From positions 22,671,001 through 22,735,000 of the forward strand of contig CM045731.1 in NCBI GenBank assembly GCA_024760905.1: DNA of 64,000 nt. Reading direction: 5' to 3'. Positions 33,957 through 46,074 of the stretch are shown here, one piece after another (within the stretch, counting starts at the first letter, position 1; each line of letters opens with the position of its first letter). The stretch comes from Plotosus lineatus (taxonomy: Eukaryota > Chordata > Actinopteri > Siluriformes > Plotosidae). The translations under genes and the position numbers were made by a program. The notes under the pieces were generated by a model, which searched no databases, was not told where the DNA came from, and saw only the letters and a program-made list of their open reading frames with translations.

Positions 33957-34255
33957 CATTCATTTTCTGTAACCAGTCAATCCTAATTGGGGTCACAGGG
34001 AGGCTGGCACCCATCCCAGTTCGCCAGGCCATTGCAGGGTAGAACACACTTTTTTTTATACTTTTGTTTAAAGTAAGCAATGGATCTTTTACATGCCCCA
34101 CACTGTCATAGACAGTGAGACATGGCTGGCTTTTTTATAACCCAGTTAGCTGCACTGGGATAGGTGTCAGTGACAACCTGTTGAGAGTGGGGCTTCAACC
34201 CCCAACCTTAGGATCAGTGATCCAGCACCTTTACCACCAGGCTACCACTGCCCAA
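33957..34255 (-). mobile_element. tRNA-derived SINE, reverse
   Basis: CAATCCTAATTGGGGTCACA at the left is the tail. GGGCAGTGGTAGCCTGGTGG on the minus strand at the right is the head. A small deletion lies in the middle. Confidence 0.8.
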
Positions 34256-34389
34256 TTATGACAGTATAAGAATATATTTTTAACAACTGTGTTTAAAATG
34301 TATGTCGACTTCTTTGCTTTTCTCCTTCTTACTGGTTACTGATGTGTTGACATGCTTCTGGCATCACTGGCCCTTGCATGTATCCGCTT

Positions 34390-34668
34390 TCTCTTAGTCT
34401 TAGCGGGGGAAGAATCCCTCCTGGACAACTCATGGGCCATCACAGGGCAGAAACATGCTGATGGCTATGCAGCTACTCTTGATGAAAGTCAGCAATGGTT
34501 CTTTACATGAATCTCTCACCATAGACAGTGAGAGACGTGGTTGGCCTTTGATAACCCAGTTAGCCGCACTGGGGGGGACAGTGACAACCCACGGAGAGTG
34601 GGGCTTGAACTCCCAACCTTAGGATCAGTGATCCAGCACCTTTTATCATCAGGTCAACCCTGCCCACT
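34390..34668 (-). mobile_element. tRNA-derived SINE, reverse, tail mostly lost
   Basis: CACAGGGCAGAAACATGCTG, CTCTCACCATAGACAGTGAG and GTTAGCCGCACTGGGGGGGA, ending with CTTAGGATCAGTGATCCAGC near the head. Confidence 0.8.
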
Positions 34669-35172
34669 TTTCTCCTTCTTGAAATTAATGTAGTTCCTTT
34701 GAAATTCCCTCCAGCTCAGATCAGACACCTGCTACTATCATACACTTCTGAACCCGTCATCACATCATTATGTCTTTACTGCAGATTTTTCTTTTTTCTT
34801 AATGCAAACGCTGAAACATGTCCTAACATACTTCATTACACACTTTTTAGTTCTGCTCTATGCACAGACTAGTTTGTAAAAATTTAATTGAACCTTGATA
34901 ATCCTTTGGTACTCCTCCCTTTCTGCTAACAGTCCTTTATAGTTTTGTTCCACTCCAGCGCTTTGTGTGATTTATCACTCATGCTGAATACATAAAAATA
35001 TTTTCAGCTGTGGTTTAATAAGGCTTTCTCAGCCTTTGCAGTGAAGTGAAATGTTGGCCACAATGCTGTTTGGAATTGAACTGTGCCAAATTGCTTTAGA
35101 CTGTCCAGTTCACAGCTGCTTTTAACTCCGGAAATGCTGTGGTTAGTTAAGTAAAATATTTGAGCATAAATT

Positions 35173-35174
<2 letters not shown>

Positions 35175-35207
<33 letters not shown>
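35175..35207. repeat. Poly(A), 33 bp
   Basis: Uninterrupted A-run. T-rich DNA follows at 35280-35330. Confidence 0.95.
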
Positions 35208-35209
<2 letters not shown>

Positions 35210-35384
35210 CAAAATAATTGCTTTTTATTTGCCAAAATTTCAGTTGTTAAATCAAGAAATCAAACGCATCATTTTGTTTCATTTGTTGTTTATTTTATTT
35301 TTTTTTTTATTTTTTTATTTTTTTTTTTGTGAGAATGGATGTTTAAAGAGCAACTTTTAATTATTTTTCAAATGATACATGGAC

Positions 35385-35475
35385 TGCCCTCACCCTGATT
35401 CGTCTGAGATGGGCGCCATTCTCCCTGTGACTCTAATAAAGATTAAACAATTGAAAAAATGAATGATGATGAATG
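35385..35475 (+). mobile_element. SINE tail fragment
   Basis: GATGGGCGCCATTCTCCCTG and TCTAATAAAGATTAAACAAT followed by GAATGATGATGAATGAA match the common SINE tail. The rest is missing. Confidence 0.55.
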
Positions 35476-35540
35476 AATAATGAACAATACATGGAAACAA
35501 GTTTTCATTCAACTCATTATGTAGAAATCTGCCTGCGCAC

Positions 35541-35559
35541 GCACACACACACACACATA

Positions 35560-35611
<52 letters not shown>
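35541..35611. repeat. (CA)n-(TA)n microsatellite
   Basis: The TA run supplies the target for the MITE at 35612. Confidence 0.95.
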
Positions 35612-35614
<3 letters not shown>

Positions 35615-36155
35615 GGAGTCCTCGGTTTACAACGCTGATCTGTTCATAAGTAGTAGATGCAGCTGAGGTAGAGGGTACAGGATCTATGCAGGCCTCTCTA
35701 CCTTCTTAAAATACTTCTCCAGGTTAGACAGGACAGAGAGAAACCTCTGCTCCTACAAGATTTCCTTGTAGCATTGCATCAAATTCATGATGCCTCTGGA
35801 AACCCTAATGAACCTTTCCAATTTGGGATCCTGAGCCTCAAAAGTTGCCAACGCACACCCCGCATTACGCACACCCGAAACAAGTTCACGTTTGTTTACA
35901 TAAATGCGTAAGATGTAATGACGCGTAGTATTACAGTACTGAGACTGAGCGAAGGGAAGTGACGCTATCTTCTTTGGCCCACAACCACAACACAGCGTAT
36001 TCTTCCGCCTTGGATGCCCGAAACTATTTCGCGTTTGTTTACGTAACCGCAAAAGAAGTAATGACACGTAATATTATTTTTTATATTTTTATGGGGGCGT
36101 GTTTGTAACCACGAAACGGTATAAGTCGGAACTGATGTAAACCGAGGACTCCCTG
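35612..36155. mobile_element. Tigger-like MITE, 544 bp, TA target
   Basis: The left end CAGGGAGTCCTCGGTTTAC and right end GTAAACCGAGGACTCCCTG are perfect inverted repeats, with TA on both sides (35610-35611 and 36156-36157). The interior holds a diverged direct repeat (GTTTGTTTACATAAATGCG against GTTTGTTTACGTAACCGCA) and no transposase. Confidence 0.88.
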
Positions 36156-36169
36156 TATATATAAATAAA

Positions 36170-36474
36170 CAGTAGGCCCTCGATATTTGCGGGGGTGTGG
36201 TTCCAGCCCCTCCCGTGAATCAAGATAATCCGCGAGTTCTGCACCCGGAAGTAAAACCCGCATGTACCATATTACATGCGTGAATGATCAACCAGAAGTA
36301 AATTACTATGTATCTATTACATGCGCTAAAATATGCTTTTTAAACAAATTCTATAGACAATCTTACTCATTAATACAGTATTAATGTAGTACAATATAGT
36401 AATGATCAAGAAAAACCTTTTAATTTTATACTGTGATATTTATTAATAAAATATGTAAACATTATACAGCATAC

Positions 36475-36546
<72 letters not shown>

Positions 36547-37960
36547 TAAAACATTACAGAAAATAATGAACTTTTTCACAATATGCTAATTTTTTGAGAA
36601 GGACCATGTATATATATATACGCGTCTCTCGTCTCATCCACCATAACAGAGACAAACGGTGCTTTATTATCTTCCCTTCTGATCTCTTCCCCCTTCACTT
36701 CAGCAATAACAGTGATCAGGTCGTTTAGTATTTTGCTCGACATCCCACTAAACACTTTATTAGTGGACAGGTGGTAATGTAAATCTGTGTTTCTCTCAGC
36801 AATGACAGAAAGAAGCTCCACATAGTTTCCCTTGTTTTTGGATCCTGCGCTTTCATCGTGTCCCCGAAATGAAAGTTTAACAAGCACTCCCAGCAATACA
36901 ATTTGCAGGGTTCCTCGGAGCCTGTGAGCCAGTGGCGGACAAATGCTTTTCCCGGTTGTGACAGGCTTGCAAGCTTCAGAGTTGCCTGACCTTTCTTAAC
37001 AATGTCCAGCTTTTCTCGAAAAGTCCATCTTGAAAATGAATTTGACATTAAATCTGCAACCAAATCCATGTCTTCTCCTCCTTCAGCCATTGAGGGTTCA
37101 CAAAACCGCTATTACATCAACACAACAATATATTTGCTTGTGCAGCTCGCTACAGATGCAGGTTGCTAGCTCTGGCTAGTACACTCTCTCACTATCCAAT
37201 CATAGGGTGTGAAAACGTTGACGTTTTCGTATGTCTGCTAGAAGGCCTTGGTGTTGCCAACTCTCATTTGATTGGTTAAAGCAACAGTTTTCCTGACACT
37301 TATTTTATGCTACGGGGCCCGCAGAACTGATTATGAAGGCCTCCAGGTAGATTTCTGACTCTGGCAACAAATAATGGCTGAAATATGATTGGTTAAATGC
37401 TTAAATATAAAAACACACATCTGGAAGCAGCACAACCAGGGGGAAAAGTAATGAAAGTAAGCTGACAGACAATTTGGAATTATTTAATAAGTATTCATGG
37501 ACAAAATATACATATATACAGACATACAGTATGTATATGTTTTCATTTTGTATGTATAATATATTATCCAGTTAAGCTCTATGGTGCCACTAAAATGCCA
37601 GCTAAGCACTGTCTCTTCTGAAGAAATAAGACTTTCTCCTGAAGAAACAACAATTTCCTCTGAAGTGCCTGAACTTTAATTAAGTAATCTCATTTACTCC
37701 CTAAAAACACAAACCGCAAGCTCACCTCAAGTCCTTCCCATTTGAATGTGAGGCGTTTTTTGCAGGTTCCATACGGAGCTTGATCTTGCACACTTAAAAG
37801 ATCAGAAGTCCGGATCAGCCGCGCTTCGTCTCACACACGCCGTTTTTCACCTGCAAAAATGTGTGAGTTAATTCTCTAGCGCCGAGAACACCCCTCAGCT
37901 GGAGGGGACATTTCGAGTTAGAGAACACAGCCGTCAAAATCAATAGTCAAGGGTCTACTG
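36170..37960. mobile_element. Possible Tigger-like element interrupted by hAT sequence
   Basis: The left end, CAGTAGGCCCTCGATATTTG, matches the inverted right end of the element at 42085 for about 250 bp. The right end at 37960 (AGTCAAGGGTCTACTG, then TA) has the same family end. Between them lie a (TA)n run (36477-36542) and a hAT remnant. Whether both ends belong to one insertion is not settled. Confidence 0.4.
36576..37445 (-). pseudogene. hAT-family transposase relic (ZMYM1-like type)
   Basis: The minus strand reads MAEGGEDMDLVADLMSNSFS, then FVRHWLTGSEEPCKLYCWEC (TTF-type zinc-finger region). After a frame change it reads FRGHDESAGSKNKGNYVELL, SSKILNDLITVIAEV and APFVSVMVDETRD, the start of the RNase-H-like catalytic domain. 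The dimerisation end is lost at a TA run. About 350 bp of promoter-like sequence lies upstream to 37445. It is broken and incomplete. Confidence 0.75.
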
Positions 37961-37969
37961 TACATTCAT

Positions 37970-38092
37970 TCATCTATCTTCTGAACCGTTTAATCCTAAT
38001 CAGGGTTGCGCGGAGGCTGGTGCCCATCTCAGTCAACTCTTGGCAAGGGCAGAGTACACCCTGGACAGCTCACCAGGCCATCAAAGCAACAT
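37970..38092 (-). mobile_element. SINE tail fragment, reverse
   Basis: CCGTTTAATCCTAATCAGGG and GCAGAGTACACCCTGGACAG mark the common SINE tail. Confidence 0.7.
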
Positions 38093-38099
38093 GCAGTAT

Positions 38100-38980
38100 A
38101 TAAAGGGTAGGTGTACCATAGGGTAGTATGATGATTTGATTTGATGGTGTCAGTGGGTTTATATAAATTCTAGATGGTCTGCGTTCTCTGTTGTGTGTTC
38201 CACTGGAATTACAACATAGGCAGCTGTCTATGTGAGCACATGTTTAACAAGTAAGCATATCTCCACCCTTAGTGGAACAAAACACTGCATGACTTGTTGT
38301 TGTGGGACAATATTCAACTTGCTGGTGGCACCAATAACTTTACTTCATTCGGGGAAAAATAACATCATCCCAGCCCTGATTATTTCCTTATAATTGAACC
38401 TGATCACTGCGTGGACATGGAAAAGTAAAAGGAACAATTTACCATGGTTCGTGTCAAGCCAAAAATCATCAGAAATGCTCAAAAAACACATCCTTGCTTT
38501 TTTCCAAAACATTTAACATATTTCTTCCTGATTGTTCACAGTGATGTGATTATCCCAGAGGCTCAGGTCTGCTTTATGTAAGTCCATTCTTAGTGCCTGG
38601 GAGTTCCTGGTACCACACAGAACACCAATTCTCCATTATATTGGCTGCCCAGACAGTGCCATTATGTGCTTACAGTTCTCAGAGGAACTCAAATTCTCCA
38701 TTTTCTCTTTCTCCTTGGTTCTTGGAAATGCAGACAAATCAAAACATTGGAGTGGTAAGAGCATCTTGTTTTCTCTTTTCCTTGGTCATAGTAGTGTGGA
38801 GCAAAGAAGCTCATACAAGTCATTTAATATGAAATTTGCTATATTTAAATTGTTAGGGTAATTTTTAATTCTAAAAAAAGGGGGGTAATTCATGGGTTAT
38901 TTTTAATGCAAGAAAAATACAAAGATAAGGATGTAAAGCCTTAATTTTGGGAAGTAAAATATTAATGAAGAATTTTAACT
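38100..38980. other. Intergenic stretch without a recognised element
   Basis: No supportable ORF or repeat family was found. The frames present are short and unlike known proteins. Confidence 0.5.
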
Positions 38981-38984
38981 AAAA

Positions 38985-39048
38985 TAATAAATAAATAAAT
39001 AAATTAATTAATTAATTAATTAATTAATTAATTAATTAATTAATTAAT
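38985..39048. repeat. (AAAT)n-(TTAA)n microsatellite
   Basis: Tetranucleotide runs of AAAT and TTAA. Confidence 0.9.
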
Positions 39049-39144
39049 ATTTTAAAAATTAAAATATGGAAAAAAAACTGTAGCAGAAAAGGGCTTCTAT
39101 GCATTTGGACCAAGATACAAAAAAGTACATTTTCATAAATTCAC

Positions 39145-39148
<4 letters not shown>

Positions 39149-39178
<30 letters not shown>

Positions 39179-39326
39179 AATGGTTGGAGAAAAGTATCCA
39201 GTGCGATGTGTGATAGGAAGGTATCAGCAATAATGAAATGAAAAGTGTACAAGACAGTGATGAGGCCAGCAATGTTGTGTAGTTTAGAAACAGAGGCCCT
39301 AGAGAAAAGACAAGAGGCAGAGCAAG
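39149..39326 (+). mobile_element. (TA)n followed by an internal RTE LINE fragment
   Basis: After TA at 39149-39176, GGAATGGTTGGAGAAAAGTA to GAAAAGACAAGAGGCAGAGC matches the WNGWRKVSG to GKRQE part of the LINE RT. Both ends are missing. Confidence 0.8.
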
Positions 39327-39700
39327 GGTTGTGCAGTGGTTTGCCATTGCGTTCTGCACGATGTGGAATATGGCATTGCCACTGACAGCATTTCTATTTC
39401 TAAACTTGAGAAACTTGTCTCCGTGGACCCCAGACGTTTGTAGAATGTTGTAAGAAGAAGAAGAGAGGATGCCTCGCAGTAGTGAAAATGGCCTTGTCCC
39501 AACTTTTTGGAGATTTGTTGACACCATGAAATTTGAAATCAACATATTTTTCCTTTAAAATTATACATTTTCTCAATTTAAACTTCTGACCCTTTCATGT
39601 ATGTTCTATTCAGAATAAAATATTGAAATTTGGCACTTCCATATCATTTCATTCAGTTTCTATTCACAATTTGTATGGTGAGCCAACATTTTTGGAATCC
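39327..39700. repeat. Unclassified repeat-like sequence
   Basis: CCTTGTCCCAACTTTTTGGA, TTCAGAATAAAATATTGAAA and ATTTTTGGAATCC look like the end of a fish DNA transposon. I cannot assign the family. Confidence 0.35.
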
Positions 39701-39704
39701 AGTT

Positions 39705-39716
<12 letters not shown>

Positions 39717-39795
<79 letters not shown>
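39717..39795. repeat. (GT)n microsatellite
   Basis: About 39 GT units between TATA-rich flanks. Confidence 0.95.
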
Positions 39796-39798
<3 letters not shown>

Positions 39799-40156
39799 AT
39801 ATGGTTATATATGTGTTATATATGGTTAAAACCATATTGTTGCTTGAGATCCCTGCCACTGTATTGTTCAAGATTCCTCTGGTCGACCTCAGTGAGTCAT
39901 GAAGAGAAGAAATCCCCAAAGACCCAAGACTGCTAGTTGTTTCGAACTGAACTCAGACACTGGGCAATGGAAGCAATGACTCATTAAAGGTGTAATGCCA
40001 GCTCTGGGCAAGTGTTGTGCTGTTTGCATATTGGCTACAGTAAGCCATGGCAAACATCAAGGGGAATTCACTCTTTGTTTAGAAGGTAAGCTTTCTTTTA
40101 TTTGTTTATTTTGCTCATCAATAATACAGATCAGGGATCAGATTAGGAAATAGGTA

Positions 40157-42085
40157 CAGTATGCCCTTGACTATTCACGGTTTTGCACCCACGGTTTGAG
40201 TACTCACTGACTGCCGAGCAACCGGCACGTGATTCAAATCCAGCCACTGGCTGTCCTCCTTTCTCCTGATTGGTTGAGCTGATGTCCCGCTCCTTTTTCC
40301 TCATTCGCGCACAAGTTGTCAATGAGCCTCTTTTTTGTGTGTGTTTTAATGACCAGTTAAGCTTTATGATACCACTCAAACACTATGCAGTTTCTCTGGC
40401 TAAGCGATAGAAAATGCTGGATGTCTCTTCTGAAGAAATAAGACTTTTTCCTGAGAAACGATGGTTTTCTCTGAACTGTTGTATTAAAATCTTTTTCAAT
40501 TATTATTCCAGTACAGTACCTAAGTTCATGTTTATGCATGAAATTTTATGTTCTGTAGCATGTTTAACAAATGATACCAAAAGGATAAACTTTATTACAG
40601 TACTCATGTCCTTTTACATTGAACTTGGAGTGACGTCTACAAGATGACGTCCCGGAGTTCTCACAGTCAAATTGTTTCTTTGTTTGTTTTAATTTGTTTA
40701 ATTTGTTGTTTTGTTTGTTCATGTTTTGCTTTATGCTCGTCTACGACCGGTCGACTATACTACAGCTATAAGATTGGAGTATCTTCGAGCGTGTATAACT
40801 AAGCACGCTCAACTGGGCTTGTTAGCCGGAATGCGGCTAGCAGAGCTAATATGCTATGGTGGGCAGCTCAATGCGAGCCGCACCCCAGCGAACAAGAAGC
40901 CCAGGCGGGAAGGGGCCGAACGACGACTCCGGCGCTTGGGATTGCAGAGGGTGAAGGCCGTGTAGCCGGCTGGAGCAATCGCCTCATTGGGTGTACTCTC
41001 CTCGAGCCATGTTTCACAGAAACACAGTCCTGTAGATCCCTCTGCGCTGCAATCTGAGCCATGAAGCTCGTCGATTTTGTTTCACAGGGACTGAACAGTT
41101 TAAAGTAGTATGGCCGGAAGTGCTAACCAAGCCTCTGAGAACTCCCCCTGGGCTTAGCCGGTAACCGCTAGCTAACCGCTAGCATTGAGCTCCGATAGCA
41201 TATAAGCTCAAGATAGAAGTTGCTGCGTGCTTAGTTGCCCGAAGCTGAAGCTGCTCATAGCTGTAGTAGGGTCGACCGATCATTGACGAGGATAGTGCAA
41301 AACATGAACAAACAAATAAAACAAATTAAAATGAACAAAGAAACAATTTGACTCTGAGAACTCCGCCTGGGCTTAGCCGGTAACAGCTAGCTAACCGCTA
41401 GCATTGAGCTCCCATAGCATATAAGCTCAAGATTGTTGCGTGCTTAGTTGCCCAAAGCTGAAACTGCTCATAGCTGTAGCAGGGTCGACCGATCATTGCA
41501 TAGTGCAAAACATGAACAAACAAATTAAAACGAACCAAGAAACAATTTGACTCTGACAACTCTGCGACGTTGCCCTCTAGGCAGCACCTTCTTGGAGACG
41601 TCATGCCAAGACCTCACTCCAAGTTCAAAGTAAAAGGACATGAAGCGTAATAAAGTTTATCCTTTTGGTATCGTTTGTTAAACATGCTACAGAACATAAA
41701 ATCTCACGCACAAGCATTAACTTAAGTACTGTACTGGAATAATTATTGAAAAAGACTTTAAAATGAGTGCTTTACATCAGTATATGCTGTATAATGTTTA
41801 TATTTTATCATCAATAAAAATAAGAGTAAAAATTGAAAAATCTTTCTTAATCATTACTATATTTTACTACATTAATACTGTATTAATGAGTAAGACTGCC
41901 TATAGAATGTGTTTAAGAAGCATATTTTAGCGCATGTAATAGATACATAGGGTTTTACTTCCGGCTGCTTATTCGCGCATGTGACGTGATACATAGGGTT
42001 TTACTTCCGGGTACAGAACTCGCGGATTATCTCGATTCACGGGAGGGCTCAGAACCGAACCCCCACAAATGTCGAGGGTCTACTG
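40157..42085. mobile_element. Tigger-like non-coding element with inverted inner arms and tandem duplication
   Basis: The ends are CAGTATGCCCTTGACTATT and GTCGAGGGTCTACTG, with TA on both sides (40155-40156 and 42086-42087). About 40490-40860 and 41385-41770 are inverted copies of each other (AATTATTCCAGTACAGTA against TACTGTACTGGAATAATT). In the right half, 41133-41351 and 41352-41550 are tandem copies, both starting CTCTGAGAACTCC. No transposase is coded. Confidence 0.7.
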
Positions 42086-42089
42086 TAGC

Positions 42090-43300
42090 ATGTTTAATAC
42101 CATGTAGCTGTTTGAATTAGCAGTACATGCTGAGTTAAGGTAGCTTTTAACTTTCAGCACAGGATGTTTGAGTAAACAAATAACATGCGTTAGCTTCAGG
42201 CAATCTGTGTTCTAATGGTAAAAAAAGTATGTGCCTCCTGAGTTCTGAGCATTGCCAATAACACAGTGGAGTCGAAATGTTAACTCGAACCAGAAGAATT
42301 CGGACTGATGTGGTGGGAAGGCAGAAAAGTTACACATGAGCAGGTGGCTGCACTGACTATTGGCCTAAAGGTCAGTCTTTTCAGTTTTCACTTTCCAGTC
42401 TCCTGATACAGACTGGATTCGACTACTGATGCTCTTGGTGGAACCTCGCAGTCTGGTGAGAGTATCTCACAGCAATGAGAAATCTCACATTCCACATCCT
42501 GTAGCGCCAAGGTGACTTCCTGTCCTTCCTTTTAGTCTGGTCCACTGTCTCGCCATGAAATCTGCATCAGAGATTTCCGAAATAGTAATCTTGTCCTAAT
42601 GATGAAAGCTTGACGGTGCTTACAGGAAGTTAGGGGGACTAAAGGCAAGAGGTCCCCAAACCCAACCAATGATTTATAATTGTTGTTGTTGTTCTTGTTG
42701 TTGTTAAGTAGAAATATTATATTTCCTATTGATTATTTAATTGTAAGCAATTTGCACCCAATGATTACAGTGGCACTTGTACTGTAGACTTGTACTTATA
42801 ACTTGTAGAGCGCAAGGGACTTCCTTCATGCAGCATGGATAATGCAGCAATAGGCCCTATACGTAACTGGTTTCATGCTCCTCTGACAATATCATTTATA
42901 GTGCATTGATGTATCTAAAGTAGTCAAAGTGAAAACTTTTGTAATTTGAAATTTTTCAAAAATTGCTGAGGTTTTGACTTTTCAAGTTGACTCAAGGTCA
43001 AATGCATTTGTTTCAATTAAAATTTTAATCTCATTAAGACGTTATAAACAAACTTCTTTGACCAAAACAGTGTGAGCTTGCTTTGGCTTACACATTCCAA
43101 AATTAATCATGTCTGCGACATAGGTAGGGTAGTGTCTCCATCAAGTCTGATGACAATCTGTGCACAGGTGTAGTCCGGATCTTGTTCACAGACAAACAAA
43201 AACAAACAAAACTGATTAGAGGACAAATAAATGCTGGTGGTTACAATATCTCAGCCAAGACTGAGTCCGCAGTGGAGGTAATACAATAATATAGCTAATT
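42090..43300. other. Intergenic stretch, mostly unrecognised
   Basis: Mixed-composition DNA with no supportable ORF. Around 43130-43280, GTAGTCCGGATC, repeated ACAAAC and GTGGAGGTAAT resemble a fish DNA-transposon remnant, but no family could be given. Confidence 0.4.
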
Positions 43301-43513
43301 CTGATTTTTTTTTTTTTTTTGTACCTTTCCTCTCTTCCTAATATTTCAATCTATCGATCAATTTAACTTTTTTTTTTTTTTTTTTTTTTACTGGCCTCGT
43401 TAGTAAGACTGCTTGCTTGTTATCTGTAGCTGTATGCTAAATAATAATTATGCTAGCTAGCCAGTACAGTGAAACCGTTCACTCACTCATTTGTCAAAAC
43501 AACAACAACAAAA

Positions 43514-43582
<69 letters not shown>
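43514..43582. repeat. (TTA)n-(TAG)n microsatellite
   Basis: A trinucleotide run switching from ATT to AGT units. Confidence 0.95.
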
Positions 43583-43583
<1 letters not shown>

Positions 43584-43621
43584 TATAATTATAATTTTTA
43601 TATTATTCATAATAAATAAGA

Positions 43622-43995
43622 TTGGAGGTATCTGAAGATAGCAGAGATGAAAATGTTGAGGTTCTCTTTGGGAGTAACGAGGATGGATGGGATACATCAG
43701 AGGGACAGCACATGTAAGATGTTTTGGAGACAAAGTCAATGAGGCTGGATTGAGATGGTTTGGACATGTACAGAGGAGGGATACTGAATATATTGGTTGT
43801 AGGATGCTGAGGTTGGAACTTCTAGGCAGAAGGCCGAGAGGAAGACCAAAGAGAAGATTTATGGATGTGGTGAAGGACGACATGAAGATCGTTGGTGTAA
43901 GAGAATAAGATGCAGAGGATAGGTTCAGATGGAGGCAGATCATTTGCTGTGGCAACCCCTGAAGGGAACAGCCGGAAGGAAAAACAAAACAAACA
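43622..43995 (+). mobile_element. RTE LINE 3' end, 5'-truncated
   Basis: The plus strand codes the LINE C-terminus (GDKVNEAGLRWFGHVQRRD, RPRGRPKRRFMDVVKDDMK). It then has the 3' end TTGCTGTGGCAACCCCTGAA and CCGGAAGGAAAAACAAAAC. Confidence 0.85.
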
Positions 43996-43996
43996 A

Positions 43997-44015
43997 AATA
44001 ATAATAATAATAATG

Positions 44016-44065
<50 letters not shown>

Positions 44066-44085
44066 CCTTTTTTTTTTTTTTTTTT
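43997..44085. repeat. (AAT)n microsatellite and T-run
   Basis: About 22 AAT units after the LINE 3' end, then 18 T. Confidence 0.9.
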
Positions 44086-44093
44086 AATTGGCT

Positions 44094-44340
44094 AGGCTGA
44101 GACAGGGTACACCGTGAATAGGTTGCCAGATGCATCATACAAACAATATTAATCCTATACTCACATCTAGGAGCAACTTGGAACAGCAAATTAGCATTTT
44201 TTTCTTTGAACTGTAATGAAAAACATGAATACTTGAAGTAAACCCACTCAAGCATGGGGAAAACATACAAACTCCACATTCTCACTGAGCTGAAAACTGG
44301 AACCCAGAACCCTCTTGCAATGAGGCACACATAGACATGC
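44094..44340 (-). mobile_element. tRNA-derived SINE (common-tail family), reverse
   Basis: ACAGGGTACACCGTGAATAG, CTAGGAGCAACTTGGAACAG and GAACCCAGAACCCTCTTGC are the tail, body and B-box area. Confidence 0.65.
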
Positions 44341-45002
44341 TTTATTATGCTTATGTGCCACGTGAGGTAAAACTTGATTGGTTTAATTCAGAAAATAATG
44401 ATAATAATGATTGTTAGTAACATTCGGTGGATTGCAGTGCCCTCCTAAGTGTTTGGGTGAGAGCTCACACTGCTTCAGTGGTTTGTCAGAAGCTGGTCAA
44501 AGAGCCAAGTGAAAAAATCCTTCTTTTTGCTGGACAGCTCAGTTCCAAGCATACCAGCAGAGGGCAGTGTTTACTAGAGAGAAAATATATTTAAAGCATG
44601 ATTGGCTCACTTGGTTGGATGCAATATTTGCATACTTTGGATGCATACTAAAATGGATCCTAAGTGATACTGTGTACTATTTCTTCTCCTAGACTTAATA
44701 GAAGTAATTCAACAGGTAAAAGTGATAAAGAAAACCTTTCAAAAGCATTTGGAGTGGTGTGTGTAATACTAGTGTATTGTGGACTGAGAACAATTTCATT
44801 AAGCAAGTAATTTATTTTAGCATAATATATCATTCTGGACTGCTTTCTTACTTCCGCTAAGGAGGTTATGTTTTCCTCTTGGTCAGGGGAACCGAGAATG
44901 CAGAACCCCCACTTTTTCTCAACCCAAAGAAATTTTTTAAGTACATGTATGTCTACTGACATCTCAAAAATGTTTAAAATGCATAGTTTGTTCAAGTATA
45001 AC

Positions 45003-45708
45003 GGGGCAGTGGTGGTCTATTGGTATAGGGTGCTGGATCGCTGATCCAAAGGTTGGGGGTTCGAGTCCCACTCTCCACAAGGTTGTCACTGCCCCCCCCC
45101 CCCCCCCCCCAGTGCGGCTAACTGGGTTATCAAAGGCGGGCCATGTCTCTAACTGTCTATGATGAGAGACATGTAAAAGAAATATTGCTGACTTTCGTAA
45201 AGAGTAGCTGCAAAGTCGTCAGCATGTTTCTGTACCTTGCTAAAAGAGTTGTGACAGGAAGGGCATCCGACGTAAAAACCTCTACCAAATCAAAAAACGT
45301 GCGTATCAGATGATTCGCACCGGGGCAGTGGTGGTCTAGTGGTATAAGGCGCCGGATCGCTGATCCAAAGGTTGGGGGTTCGAGTCCCACTCTGCCCCCC
45401 AGTGGAGCTAACTGGGTTATCAAAGGCCGGCCATGTCTCTTACTGTCTATGGTGTGAGGCATGTAAAAGAACCATTGCTGACTCTCGACAAGAGTAGGCT
45501 GCAAAGCCATCAGCGTGTTTCTGCGATGGCCTGGCGAGCTGTCCAGGGTATACTCTGTCCTCGCCCGAAGTTGGCTGGGATGGGCGCCAGCCTCCCCGTG
45601 AGCCAAGTTAGGATTAAGCGGGTACAGAAAATGAACTGATGATGAACAGATGATTCCCTGTGGCGACTCCCGAGTAAAAGGGAAAAAGCCGAAAGGAAGA
45701 CAGACAGT
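45003..45708 (+). mobile_element. Composite SINE (tRNA head, RTE ends), split by another SINE
   Basis: It runs 45003-45316 and resumes at 45657. The head is GGGGCAGTGGTGGTCTATTG. A poly(C) tract lies at 45091-45110. GTGACAGGAAGGGCATCCGA and TACCAAATCAAA come from the LINE 5' end. CTGTGGCGACTCCCGAGTAA and GCCGAAAGGAAGACAG, after the insertion, come from the LINE 3' end. It has the same layout as the element at 1636. Confidence 0.8.
45317..45646 (+). mobile_element. Nested full-length tRNA-derived SINE with 10-bp target duplication
   Basis: CAGATGATTC lies at 45307-45316 and 45647-45656. The insert has the head GGTCTAGTGGTATAAGGCG and GGTTCGAGTCC, and the body CTTACTGTCTATGGTGTGAG. Its common tail has GGGTATACTCTGTCCTCGCC and GCGGGTACAGAAAATGAACT. 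Its host is a SINE with the same head but the LINE-derived tail. Confidence 0.9.
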
Positions 45709-46074
45709 TTGTTAATATATATAATATATATTATATATAATAAGTATAACCTACATGTACATCATGTAATGTAAATGCTTATGCACCAAGCGTATAGTAA
45801 TATAGTGGCTGCCTTATAGGAAATGGACCGAAACAGGTCCTCAAAACATCGACACAGGAATATAAGTGCCACCCGTGTTAGGCCTTGGTCCTTGGGTGCA
45901 TATACAAGTATGAAAGGCTAAGATCAGAACATCGCACACACCTCGTTTTCCAAACACAAGCAATGGGATTAGTGTTTCAATTTTCAGTCCCCCCAACCCC
46001 CAACACACACACACACACTTCTTAGATCGCTCCACAGGCCCTGTTGGTTTGTTTGTTTGTTAACAATTCAGTTC

